Assembly: GCA_034433375.1 (NCBI GenBank) | Contig: DAOUAQ010000116.1 | Coordinates: forward strand, 43,109 to 107,108 | Length of the DNA: 64,000 bases | Source: DSWT01 sp034433375 | GTDB lineage: Bacteria > Chloroflexota > Anaerolineae > B4-G1 > SLSP01 | Direction of reading: 5' to 3' | Part shown: positions 9,551-20,100 of the stretch, piece after piece | Layout of the letters: the number at the start of each line of letters is the position of its first letter | How positions within the stretch are numbered: the stretch's first letter is position 1 | The notes under the pieces: model-generated | Database searches by the model: none | Seen by the model: only the letters and a program-made list of their open reading frames with translations | What the model was told of the DNA's origin: nothing | Position numbers and translations under genes: made by a program

Positions 9551-12500
9551 TGTCACAGAAGGGCATGAGCCTGCGCTGGCGCATGATTCTGATCATTGCC
9601 GGAATCCCCATGTTACTGCTGGTCCCGGTCTTCATCTACTTGAGCAACCAGTACCGGAACGCCTATCGGCAGGCCTACTGGGGCAAAGCCGAGTTAATCA
9701 CCATCCAACTGCAACAAACGCTCGAAACCGTCGCGCCCTACGTCGAGACGTTCCAGGATGCGCCAGGGCTGGCGACGCTTTTGCAAAAAGTGGTGGAGGG
9801 CAGCACAGAGTTCGACTTCGTCGCTTTGGTTGACAGCGCGGGTAAAGCCATTGAACACTCTACCCCCGGACTCAAAAATGTGACGGTCGCGGAGTTGGCC
9901 GGCCTGGACAGCGCCAAACCGATTGAGCTGCGTGAATTATCGTACTTTGGTTCGGTCTATCTCATCTCGCGCGCGGTCCCTATGCCCGGCGACGCGAAAC
10001 AACGCCTGTATATCGTCGTAGGAGAGCGGGCGGAGGTCGTTGATCCTCCGATGATGGCATTGCTGATCGTTGGTATACTCAGCGGGGTGGGGTTGATCGC
10101 GTTGCTGTACTTTTCCACGCAGGGGCTTGTGCTGCGACCGCTCACCCGTCTGGCAGAAGGGGCGCGAATTATCGGCGGCGGCGACCTGGCGCACACGATC
10201 CCGGTTGACAGGGAAGACGAAATCGGCGTGGTTGCGCAGTCGTTCAATGGGATGGCAGCTCGTCTGCGCGAAATGGTTTCGGGGCTGGAACAACGCATTA
10301 CCGAGCGCACGGCGGCGCTGGAGCGCAAATCACTGCAACTGGAAACCATCAGCCTGGTGAGTAAAGAAGCGGCCCAGGTGCGTAATGTCATTTTGCTCCT
10401 GGAAACAACCGTCCAGGCCGTATCGGATAAATTCGGTTTCTACCATGTGGGGATTTTCATCCTGGATGACGCCAGGGTGTGGGCGATACTGCGCGCGGCC
10501 TCTTCGGAGGGCGGTCAGCGGATGTTGGCGCGCGGGCACCGTCTGCGGGTTGGACAGACGGGCATCGTGGGTCTCGTGGCGAGCACCGGTAAACCGCGCA
10601 TCGTTTTCAACGTCGGCGAGGATGCGGCCTGGTTCAATAACCCCGATCTGCCCGACACGCGCTCGGAAATGGCGTTGCCGCTGCTGGTGGAAAGTGGGGT
10701 AATCGGCATCCTGGACGTGCAAAGCGACGTGCCCAAAGCCTTCACCGACGAGGATATCAGCACCCTGCAATTGTTGGCCGACCAGTTAGCGGTGGCGCTC
10801 AACAACGCGCGCGCGCTTGAGCAGATGGAAAGCGCACTGGCTGAAGTTCACAATCTTCAGGTCGAGTACAGCCGTCAGGGGTGGGCGCGTATCGCGGCGC
10901 AGACGCGCCCTCTGGCCTATGAATATGACCGTGTGGACGTGAACCCTGTCCCGCCGCTTCCCGTGCCCCCGGATCTGCGCGAAGGGCGGGTGCAGCGCGC
11001 TCAATTGATGGATGGCGGCGTGCCGGTCGTCATGGAAACCTTGCGGGCCGGCGACCGCGTGTTGGGCTACCTGGGTCTCGCCGATTCGCAGCGCACCTGG
11101 TCCCCAGAAGAACTGTCACTGGTCGAAAGCGTCAGCGAACAGGTTGCCCTCGCCCTGGAAAACGCCCGGCTCTTCGAGGAGTCGCAGCAGAGCCAACGCC
11201 AACAGACCCTTATCAGTAACGTCTTGCAGGTATCCTCCAACCCCGACCTGAGCTTTGAGGACGTATTGGCTGAAATCGCCCGAATTCTAGCGCAGGCGTT
11301 GGGGATGGCCGTGGGGATTTACACTTTCCCGACGCCCGACTTCCCGCGCGTACAGCCCCATGCTGTTCTCGATCCCTTCGGGGAGCGTCTACCATTCCCC
11401 ACCGAACCAATCGCGTTGAGCGATGAACATCTCACCTTCTTCCGGGGGCTGCGCCGTGCAGAATTAGGCCCGCTGCTGCCGCTGCTCGGTGGCGTCGAAC
11501 TGGCGCCGGAGAACCGCGACCGGCTGGCGGCTTACGAACTCAGGCGCGTATTCTACGTTCCCCTGGGCAGCAGCGGTTCGCAGCATGGGTTTATCGTCAT
11601 GCTCCAATCTCGAGACAACGCGCTGCCCCTCGACCCCGAAACGCGGGACCTCATTCAACGCCTGGCGAACCAGATTGAAGTGGTTTTGGATAACCTGACG
11701 TTGACGGAGGAGACCCAGCAGCGTTCCGAAGAACTGCGTTCACTTTACAGCATCTCGTTGGTCTTGAGCGAACTGCTCGAACCGGCGGATGTGTTGGCTG
11801 CCATCGTGTCCCAAGGGGAAACACTGCTCAATGCAGATAGCAGCGGATTCTTTGAGTATGATGTTGAAACCGACGGGTTGATTTTAGCGTTGGGGCCTCC
11901 GGATGGTTCACTGGGACAGGTCGGACTGCGTCTACGACGGGGTGAGGGATTGGCGGGCGAAGCCCTGGTCAAACAACAAACGCTCTTTGTCGAGGATTAC
12001 GAGGTGTGGGACAGAAGTGTGCCCGCACTCCGTAGCTCGCGCTTTCATGCGATCATGGCTGTGCCTATGATCGGGCGGTTTGGTCCGCAGGGTGTGTTGG
12101 TGCTGCGCGCAGAGGAGATCGCTGCCTTTGGTGATCGAGAAGTACGCCTGGCTAACCTCTTCGCCCAGCAAGCTGCTGCCGCGCTCGATAACGCGCGGTT
12201 GAACAAAGACGCGCAACGCCGCGCCGAGGAATTCTCGCTGCTCTCCCAGGCCGGCATTGACTTGCTGCCGATCCGGGATATGCAGCAGCTTCTCGCCCGC
12301 GCTGCCGATTGGACGCGGCGCATCTTCGACGTTCCGCGCGCCGTCATCTTCTTGCGCGACGCCGACGCCGGCATCTTCTTGTCGGGTCACAGTGTGGATG
12401 CGGCAGCGCACTTCTTGACGGAGCGCGATGACGATCAGCCTAGCCCCGGTGGTTTGACAGCGTCCATTATGGAAACGCGCAAGGGTATCCTCATCCTGGA

Positions 12501-14031
12501 TACCCGCAAAGATGACCGCGCAAGCAGCCAACGTCTGGCCGAGATCGGCTTGCTATCACGGATGGGCGTGCCATTGCGTGTCGGCGACGAAGTGTTGGGC
12601 GCGGTGCTCATCTCCGGGATTGAAGCCAGCCAGTTCAACGAACGTGAACTGAACCTGTTGGAATTCCTGGCGACGCAGGTCTCCTCGGCGATCCAGAATG
12701 CGCTGCAATTTGGTCGCACCGAAGCCGCGTTGGGTGTGGTGCGGCGGCAAGCGCGCTATCAGGCCAATGTCTCGCAGGCGGCGGCTTTGCTCACCGAGCG
12801 GGGCACCGAGGCGGTATCCGATGTGCTGCGTTTGCTCGGTGAGGCGTCCAACGCTCACGGCGTGCTCTATCTGGAGTACCACGCGGCCGAAGACGCTGCC
12901 GTTACGGATGACGGGACGGAGGACGTTGTGGGCGACTCGCATTGGCAGTCGCGCGCTCTGTGGATGGCGGCAGAGCTTCCCGCCGGCCAGTTCGATGCTG
13001 CGCTGTTGCAGCACATCGCGCTGGAACGGATGCAACCCTGGGCCGATCAGCTTATCGGCAGACCGTACCTGGCATTCCAACCCGATACCCTTCCCGCTGG
13101 GGAACGCGAATTGATGCGGGCGCTCGGTTTTAACACGCTGTTACTGTTGACCGTGCGGGGCGAAGCCCTCTATCCCAACATCATCCTGCTAGGCCGCGCC
13201 GACGCCGAAAATGCCTGGTTGGAGGAGGAAATTGTGGCTATGCAGACTGCGGCTGCCACCCTTTCCAACACCATCGCGCGCGAGCGGGTCTTCCAGGAAG
13301 TGCAGGCGTCGCGTACCGAGACCGAGGCGCTGTATCGCGGAAGCGCCGAGTTGAATCTCGCGCAGACCTACGATGGCATCCTGAACGTGCTGCGCACTCA
13401 TACCATCCTGGGGCAGGGCGCGCATCACATGACGCTACAACTCTTCGACCGCCCCTGGACGGACGAGAACGAGCCGCAATATGCCGAAGTTGTAGCGCAC
13501 TGGACGACGACAAACACGAACGCGCTGCGCCAGCGTTACTGGGTCGCCGACTTCCCCACATCGCCGGAACTGATCCGCAACACCGGGGTGATTCTGCTCG
13601 ATGACCTTGAACACAACCCGCTGCTGTCGCGTCGGAACCGCGCCTTGTTCTCCCGTGTCTACGGCGCGAAGACGGTCGTCTTGGTGCCGCTGATTGCCAG
13701 CGGTCAGCGGATCGGCTTCTTGCACGCGATGTACCCCCAGGCCGTGACGTTCTCCGAGCAGGAGCGCCGCCGTTTGGAGAGCTTGACGCAGCAGGCCGCC
13801 ATCGCCGCGCAGAACCGCCTGCAACTGCTGACCATTGAAGCGCGCGTCAATCGGGAACGGATGATCCGTGAAATCACCGAGCGCATCCAGGCCGCGCCGG
13901 ACGTGCAAGGGGTGCTGCAAGCCGCCGTGCGCGAATTGGGGCGGGCTTTCGGAACCTCGCGTAACAGAATACAATTCCGACCGCCCGGTGAATCTACAGA
14001 TATCAAGACCAACGGAGAAAAAGAGCCTTAA
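9550..14031 (+). CDS. Membrane receptor with HAMP and about six GAF domains
   Basis: This 1493-residue protein has TM helices at about 12-28 and 172-195 flanking an extracytoplasmic sensor region of about 140 residues, then a HAMP (196-250, REDEIGVVAQSFN) and a coiled coil. GAF domains lie at about 262-425, 555-720, 725-890, 893-1055, 1060-1250 and 1255-1430, with a W/Y GAF-like module at 430-550. It ends in the shared C-terminal module (1435-1480). No H-box, ATPase or methyl-accepting domain is present. A strong AAGGAGG precedes the start, inside the lipoprotein gene. By layout it is the likely receptor for the upstream binding lipoprotein, with output through the giant kinase; both points are inference. 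Confidence 0.88.
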   Translation: MSQKGMSLRWRMILIIAGIPMLLLVPVFIYLSNQYRNAYRQAYWGKAELITIQLQQTLETVAPYVETFQDAPGLATLLQKVVEGSTEFDFVALVDSAGKAIEHSTPGLKNVTVAELAGLDSAKPIELRELSYFGSVYLISRAVPMPGDAKQRLYIVVGERAEVVDPPMMALLIVGILSGVGLIALLYFSTQGLVLRPLTRLAEGARIIGGGDLAHTIPVDREDEIGVVAQSFNGMAARLREMVSGLEQRITERTAALERKSLQLETISLVSKEAAQVRNVILLLETTVQAVSDKFGFYHVGIFILDDARVWAILRAASSEGGQRMLARGHRLRVGQTGIVGLVASTGKPRIVFNVGEDAAWFNNPDLPDTRSEMALPLLVESGVIGILDVQSDVPKAFTDEDISTLQLLADQLAVALNNARALEQMESALAEVHNLQVEYSRQGWARIAAQTRPLAYEYDRVDVNPVPPLPVPPDLREGRVQRAQLMDGGVPVVMETLRAGDRVLGYLGLADSQRTWSPEELSLVESVSEQVALALENARLFEESQQSQRQQTLISNVLQVSSNPDLSFEDVLAEIARILAQALGMAVGIYTFPTPDFPRVQPHAVLDPFGERLPFPTEPIALSDEHLTFFRGLRRAELGPLLPLLGGVELAPENRDRLAAYELRRVFYVPLGSSGSQHGFIVMLQSRDNALPLDPETRDLIQRLANQIEVVLDNLTLTEETQQRSEELRSLYSISLVLSELLEPADVLAAIVSQGETLLNADSSGFFEYDVETDGLILALGPPDGSLGQVGLRLRRGEGLAGEALVKQQTLFVEDYEVWDRSVPALRSSRFHAIMAVPMIGRFGPQGVLVLRAEEIAAFGDREVRLANLFAQQAAAALDNARLNKDAQRRAEEFSLLSQAGIDLLPIRDMQQLLARAADWTRRIFDVPRAVIFLRDADAGIFLSGHSVDAAAHFLTERDDDQPSPGGLTASIMETRKGILILDTRKDDRASSQRLAEIGLLSRMGVPLRVGDEVLGAVLISGIEASQFNERELNLLEFLATQVSSAIQNALQFGRTEAALGVVRRQARYQANVSQAAALLTERGTEAVSDVLRLLGEASNAHGVLYLEYHAAEDAAVTDDGTEDVVGDSHWQSRALWMAAELPAGQFDAALLQHIALERMQPWADQLIGRPYLAFQPDTLPAGERELMRALGFNTLLLLTVRGEALYPNIILLGRADAENAWLEEEIVAMQTAAATLSNTIARERVFQEVQASRTETEALYRGSAELNLAQTYDGILNVLRTHTILGQGAHHMTLQLFDRPWTDENEPQYAEVVAHWTTTNTNALRQRYWVADFPTSPELIRNTGVILLDDLEHNPLLSRRNRALFSRVYGAKTVVLVPLIASGQRIGFLHAMYPQAVTFSEQERRRLESLTQQAAIAAQNRLQLLTIEARVNRERMIREITERIQAAPDVQGVLQAAVRELGRAFGTSRNRIQFRPPGESTDIKTNGEKEP

Positions 14032-14129
14032 GGTGGAGGACCGGAAACCGGCTGGACAGCGCGTCGCAGTGGTTCTCTGGCAGGATTTGAGTGTATTCGA
14101 TCCGCTGGTTATGGGAAAGGTTATGTAAC

Positions 14130-17100
14130 ATGACGATGATGGACACAGAAAAAAGTAAGGACCACGGGACTCAGGGGGTGGGGGCCTTGCGCCAACAGAT
14201 GACCGCGCTATCACGCAAGGATGGGGGGATTTTCCTCCAATCTATGTTGGACGCCATCCCTAACCCGATTTTCTACAAGGATATGGCGGGCGTTTATCGC
14301 GCCTGCAATCGCGCCTTTGCCGAGGACGTTCTCGGCGTGCCGGGTGAACGTATCATCGGGCGGACTGTCTATGACCTGGCGGAATCTATGCCTCAAGCCC
14401 TGGTGGAAACCGATCATCCCAAAGACCTGTTGCTGCTGCGCGCGGCTGGCTCTGACGTTTACGAGACGGCGTTATGTTACGCGGACGGCATTTTCCACGA
14501 CGTCGTCATCCACAAAACCACCCTGGCCGCGTCAGATGGTCGCATTGACGGTGTGGTGAGTGTGCTGCTCGATGTCACCGACTTCAACAAGTCGGAAGAA
14601 AAGAGCACGATGCTGCTTGAGTTGACCCAGGCCGCCATCGCCGAAACCGAGGTGCTCTATCACCTGAGCAGTTCCCTCATCGCTTTTGACGATCTGACGG
14701 GCCTTTTGCGGGCCGTGGTGGATGGCGTAGCGGATATGCTGCTGGCGAACCAGGTGATATTGACGACGGTGGACCTTGAGCAGCGCAAAGTCATCCACTT
14801 CGTCAAGGGAGGCGTCGGCGTTGCCGGCGTTGCGCCGGAGATGTCCTTCGATGAACTGTGGAATGGTTTGAGCGGCGCGGCGTTGCGCAGCCTGAAGCCG
14901 ATCCTCTCTACCAAGAGCACCCCCGACCCGCGCGAAAGCCCTGAAATCCAACGGCAGCTTGGCGAAGCGAGCATCGGCTCCGTGGTGGTCGTTCCCTTGC
15001 GGTACCAGGAGCGGACGTTGGGCACGTTAGCGGCTGTCAATCGTCTGGAAGACCCGGATTTCACGAAGAAGGATGTGAGCTTGATGGTGGCGATGGCGAA
15101 CCAGGTCGCGGCTGCCGTCGAAAGCGGACATCTCTTCGCCAAATTGCAGCATACGGCGACAACTATGAGCACCGCTGCGGAAATCTCACAGGCGTCCTCG
15201 TCAATTTTGGATCTGGACGAATTGCTGCCGCAAGCCGTGGATCTCATCCGCCAACGCTTTAACCTGTACTACGCGGGCATTTTCCTGGTGGATGACAGCG
15301 GCGAGTGGGCCGTCCTTAGCGCGGGAACCGGCGCGGCGGGACGCGCCATGTTGGCTGAAGAGTACCGTGTGAAGGTAGGCGGCGAGTCGTTGATCGGCGC
15401 TTGTGTGGCGACCGCCTCGCCCTGCATGGCTCAGGATACGACATCAGCGCAGCGACGCATGGCGCTTGTGTATTTGCCGCACACACAGTCGGAGTTGGCG
15501 CTGCCGATGATTAGCCGTGACGCGACGATCGGCGCGATGACCGTGCAATCGGTGCTGGCAGGCGCTTTCACCGCCGAGGACGTCACGGCGCTGCAAATCA
15601 TGGCGAACCAATTGGCGAACGCCATCCAGAACATCCGGCTGCTGGAGAAAGTACGCACTTCCCTGGCGGAGACCGAGGCGCTCTATCAAACAGCGCGCGC
15701 GATCAGCGGCGCGCGCTCCTTCGAGGACATCCTTGAGGGGCTTTTTGACACAATCACGTTTATGCCTCTGAGCGAGGCGGTCTTGCACGTCATTGTCGCG
15801 CGCGATCCCCTCAAGGTGAACTCGTACACGACGACCCGCGTCGGCGGTGAGCGACAGACGCACGTGACTTACACGACGTCCGTTGACGATGTCGCGCCAC
15901 TGCTGGATGATCCGCAGCAGTTCGTCTTCTATGGCGACCCAAAAGATGAAGACGCCGCCATACCTGAACCGGCGCGCGCGCGCATGGCGCAGATGGGCTA
16001 TCGTTCGACGCTGACCACCGGCTTGACGGCGCACGGCGAACTGGTGGGGTTCCTCACGTTTAGCAGCGCCGCGTCGCAGCACATCATCGCGGCGCGCGCG
16101 GTGCAGGGCGCAGTGCGCGCTTTGGCCGATCAGATCGGGGTTGTGCTGGATAACTTCCTGCTTGGCGAGCAGACACGCCTGCGCGCTGAACAACTCGAAA
16201 CATTAAGCGTGATCGAATCCGCGCTTTCGGAGACCAACACCGAGGCCGAGATACTGGACGTGTTTGTCCTGGCTGTGCGCGCTACTGCCACCCTCACGGC
16301 CTGGCTGGTGTACACCGACTCCGCCGCCGACGGCGTGGTGACGACGCAGATTGTGGCTTCCTGGCATAATGGGGCCATTCAGCCCGCTGACCCGCTGCTC
16401 AACCGCTCGCTTTCCCCGAACACTTTCCCTATGTCGCGTCTGTGGATGGGCGATCTGGATCAAATTTCTTACACCTATGATCTACACCAGGACAGCCCGA
16501 TTGACGCCAGGGCGCGTGAATGGGCCATTGAGCATGGCTTTGTGTCGGTGATGGTGCTGCCGATGTTGAGCGGCGGACACTTGCAAGGGGTCATCGTGCT
16601 CAACTGGGCTGAACCCTACGTTTTGTCTAGCACCGAACAATTCCTCTTGCGGCGTCTGGTGCGCCCGACTGTGGCGTTGCTCTCGCGGCGACGCGCTTAC
16701 CTTGCCGAGGAGGCTGCGCGCGCCGAAAATGAGCGCCGCGCGATGCAGTTCCAGACCGCGGCAGAAGTGGCCCACGCCGCCTCCTCCATCATTGACCTGG
16801 ATGAATTGTTGCCTCATGCCGTGAATTTGCTCCGTGAGCGTTTCGACCTCTACTACGTTGGTGTTTTTCTGGTTGATGAAACCAGAGAATGGGTCGCGTT
16901 GCGCGCTGGTACGGGCGAGGCTGGCCGCATTATGTTGGAACGCCAGCATGGTTTTACCGTCGGCGGCGGTTCGATGATCGGGCGGTGTGTGGCTGAGGCC
17001 ACGCCGCAGATCCCCGAAAGCGTAGATACTGCGGTGCGTTACGTCAACCCGCTCTTGCCCAACACGACGGCGGAAATCGCTTTGCCGCTGGTCAGCCGCA

Positions 17101-20100
17101 ACCAGATGATCGGGGCCATGTCAATCCAGTCCAGCAAAGTGCGCGCCTTCTCCGAGACCGACATCACCATCTTGCAGACAGTGGCTGACCAGTTAGCCAA
17201 CGCGATTCAGAACGCCCGGCTGTTCGATCAACTGAATACCTCGCTGACCGAAAGCGAAATGCAGACAGAAGTGAGTCTGGCGATCAACGAAGCGCAATCG
17301 GTTGAAGAGATCGTGCGCGCGGCGGCGCAGGTAGGTGAGTTTATCGGCATGGCCGGCGTCTCCTTGCGCCATTTCACGCGCTGGGATGAGGCCGGGCGGC
17401 CTGTGAGCCAGGATGTTTACAGTTTGTTGACCCGTGAAGCCGGCGAAGAATTCCGCGTTATGGAGAACATCGTGATTAACCAGGAGCTTTTAGTCTGGAT
17501 CCTCGCCGACACACGCCGGATGCATGTCAGCAGAGATTTGGTCACCGACATGGCCTTGCCTGAGGCTATTCGCGCCAGCTTGCTTGCGCAGGGCTATAAC
17601 AGTATGATCTGCACGCCGCTCGGCACGCGGAACCGTTTGTTGGGATTCCTGGTCCTGTTTGATACACGTCCGGTGGAGGAGTTCCCAGCCCGCTATATCC
17701 AGGTTTTTGTGCGGACGCTCATTGATCAGGTTTCGACGGGATTGGATCGCTACACGCTGCTCCGCGAAAGCGAACGGCGCGCCGCGCGAATGGAGACGGC
17801 TTCTGGAATCGCCCGCCATGCCGCGTCAATTCTGGATCAAGAGACTTTGCTCTCCGAAGTTGCCGGACTGATTCGTGAGCGTTTCAACTTATATCACGTG
17901 GGCATGTACATGGTGGACGATTCCGGACAGTGGGCGGTCTTGCACGCTGCTTCCGGCGACATTGGCCGCGCGCTGCTGGCGCAAGGCCAGCGCTTGCAGG
18001 TAGGCGCGGGTTCACTGGTGGGCGCGTGTGTGTCCGCCGCTGCCCCATACAGCGTCTTGAATCTGGACGAGGCATCACGCCGTCTCTATGCCGACGCCGT
18101 CACCGCTACCGGCTCGGCCATCGTGTTGCCGCTGATCAGCCAGAACGTCGTCATCGGTGCGGTGGCTATGCATTCGCAGGAAGCGGCCGCTTATTCTAAA
18201 GAGGACATCACCATCTTCCAGACGATGGCCGACCAACTGGCGACGGCTATCGGCAACGCGCGCCTCTTTGCGCAGTCACAGACCAGCCTTGAAGAGTTGC
18301 AGCGGGTGCAGCAACGCTATGCCGTGGAAATGTGGGATGGCTACGTCGAGCAGCGGGACGTTTTCGGCTATACCTACGATCTGAACGAAGTCGCTCCATT
18401 GCCTGTTGAGCAATCCAGTGCCCCGGCTGATCTTTGGGGCGGCAAGCTCTTCATGCGCAGCGGTGAAGAGGATGGCGATGGCGCGCTGTTGGTCGCGCCT
18501 TTCGATGTCAGGAGCGAGCCGGTGGGCTTCCTGAGTTTTGAGGAACCCGGCGCGTCGCGGACGTGGACCGAAGACAATGTCGCCGTCATCGAGGCCGTCC
18601 GCGAGCAGCTTGCCCTGGCCCTGGAGAACCGTTTGTTGATTGACCAATCCCAAAATGCACTGCGTGAAGCCCGGCAGCGTGAGCGCGAAGTTCGCTTCCT
18701 CCAGGGGGTCGCCGCCTTCCTCAATGCGACGGAGAGCATCGTGGCCTCTCAAAACGAATTGCGGGAGCACCTGCAGGCATTCATCCCGGTGGACTCGCTT
18801 TCTATCACCGGGTATGACGCCAATCGTATGTTGCACTTTTTGGGGGAGCAGACCGGCAACGTGCTCAACCTGGAGAATTGGGCGGGGGTCGAATTGGGAA
18901 AAGGAACGGGATACACACTGGCGGCTGAGACGGGCGAACCTTTGCTGCACGATGACATCCGCCAGACCCCGCGTTTCTGGGAAGATGAGCACTTGATTGT
19001 GGCGGGAATGGTCGCGCGCGCTGTCATGCCCTTGCGGTTAGGCGCGCGCATCCTGGGGACGTTGAACCTGGAGAGCCGCCAACCTGGCACATTCTCACGG
19101 CCTGAGCTGATGCCCATCCTCTCGCAGGTGACGGCGCAAGTCGCCTCGGCGATGGAGCGCGCCAACCTGCTGCAACGCGCCCAAGAGAGCGCCGGCGAGT
19201 CGCGCACCCTCTACGAAGCCACCAGCGCGCTGGCCGAAGCTACCAGCTACGAGACCGTGCTGCGCGCCATCGTCGGACACACCATTCTGTCGGAGTATGC
19301 CTGGGCCGAGATTGCGATGTTCATTGTTGATCCCGAAACCGGCGCAGAACAGAGTTTGTTGGAAGTCGTCAGTTCGTGGAGCAGTCAGTCCTCTCTTGCG
19401 CCCCTGGAAGTCGGGCGGCGGATGTCGGTCGCGGAGTTCCCGGCGCTGCAACGCCTCGCGCCGGGGCAACAACTGTACATCTGCGAGGACATCAATATGG
19501 CGCTGGACATGGATCCGTCGGTCCGCAACTTCTATCTTGAGCAGGGCGTGCAGGCATTTGTGATGGCGCGCCTTTCTGCAGTCGGCGTCACCAGCGGCGG
19601 CGGAATCGGCGTGCTCCAGATTCGATTCTCGGAGCCATACCACCCATCGGAACAGGACGTGCGTCTCTACAACAACATCGCCGATCAGGCCGCTGTCGTG
19701 CTCTCTAACCAGAAGCTGCTGCGGCTGTCTGAGGCGCGCACCGAGCAGTTGACCGCCGCCGTGGACTTCGCGAACCTCGCCACGGCCCTCTCGGAGCGCG
19801 AAGATTTGCTCAAGCGATCGGTAGATTTCTTTAAGACGCGCTTTGGTTTCTACTATGTGGGCATTTCGATGCTGGACGAGCAAGGGGAGTGGGCCGTCTT
19901 GCAGGCCGGCACCGGCGATGTCGCGGAGACGCTGCTGCGTATGGGGACGCGTGTGCGTGTTAATGCCAGCTCGATGGTCGGTTGGAGCATCGTCAACGAC
20001 CGACCACGCATCGCCCAGGATGTAACGCGCGACCCGCTATACTTTGGAAACCCCTTGCTGCCGGGCGTGCAATCGTCCATTGCGTTGCCCCTCAAGAGCC

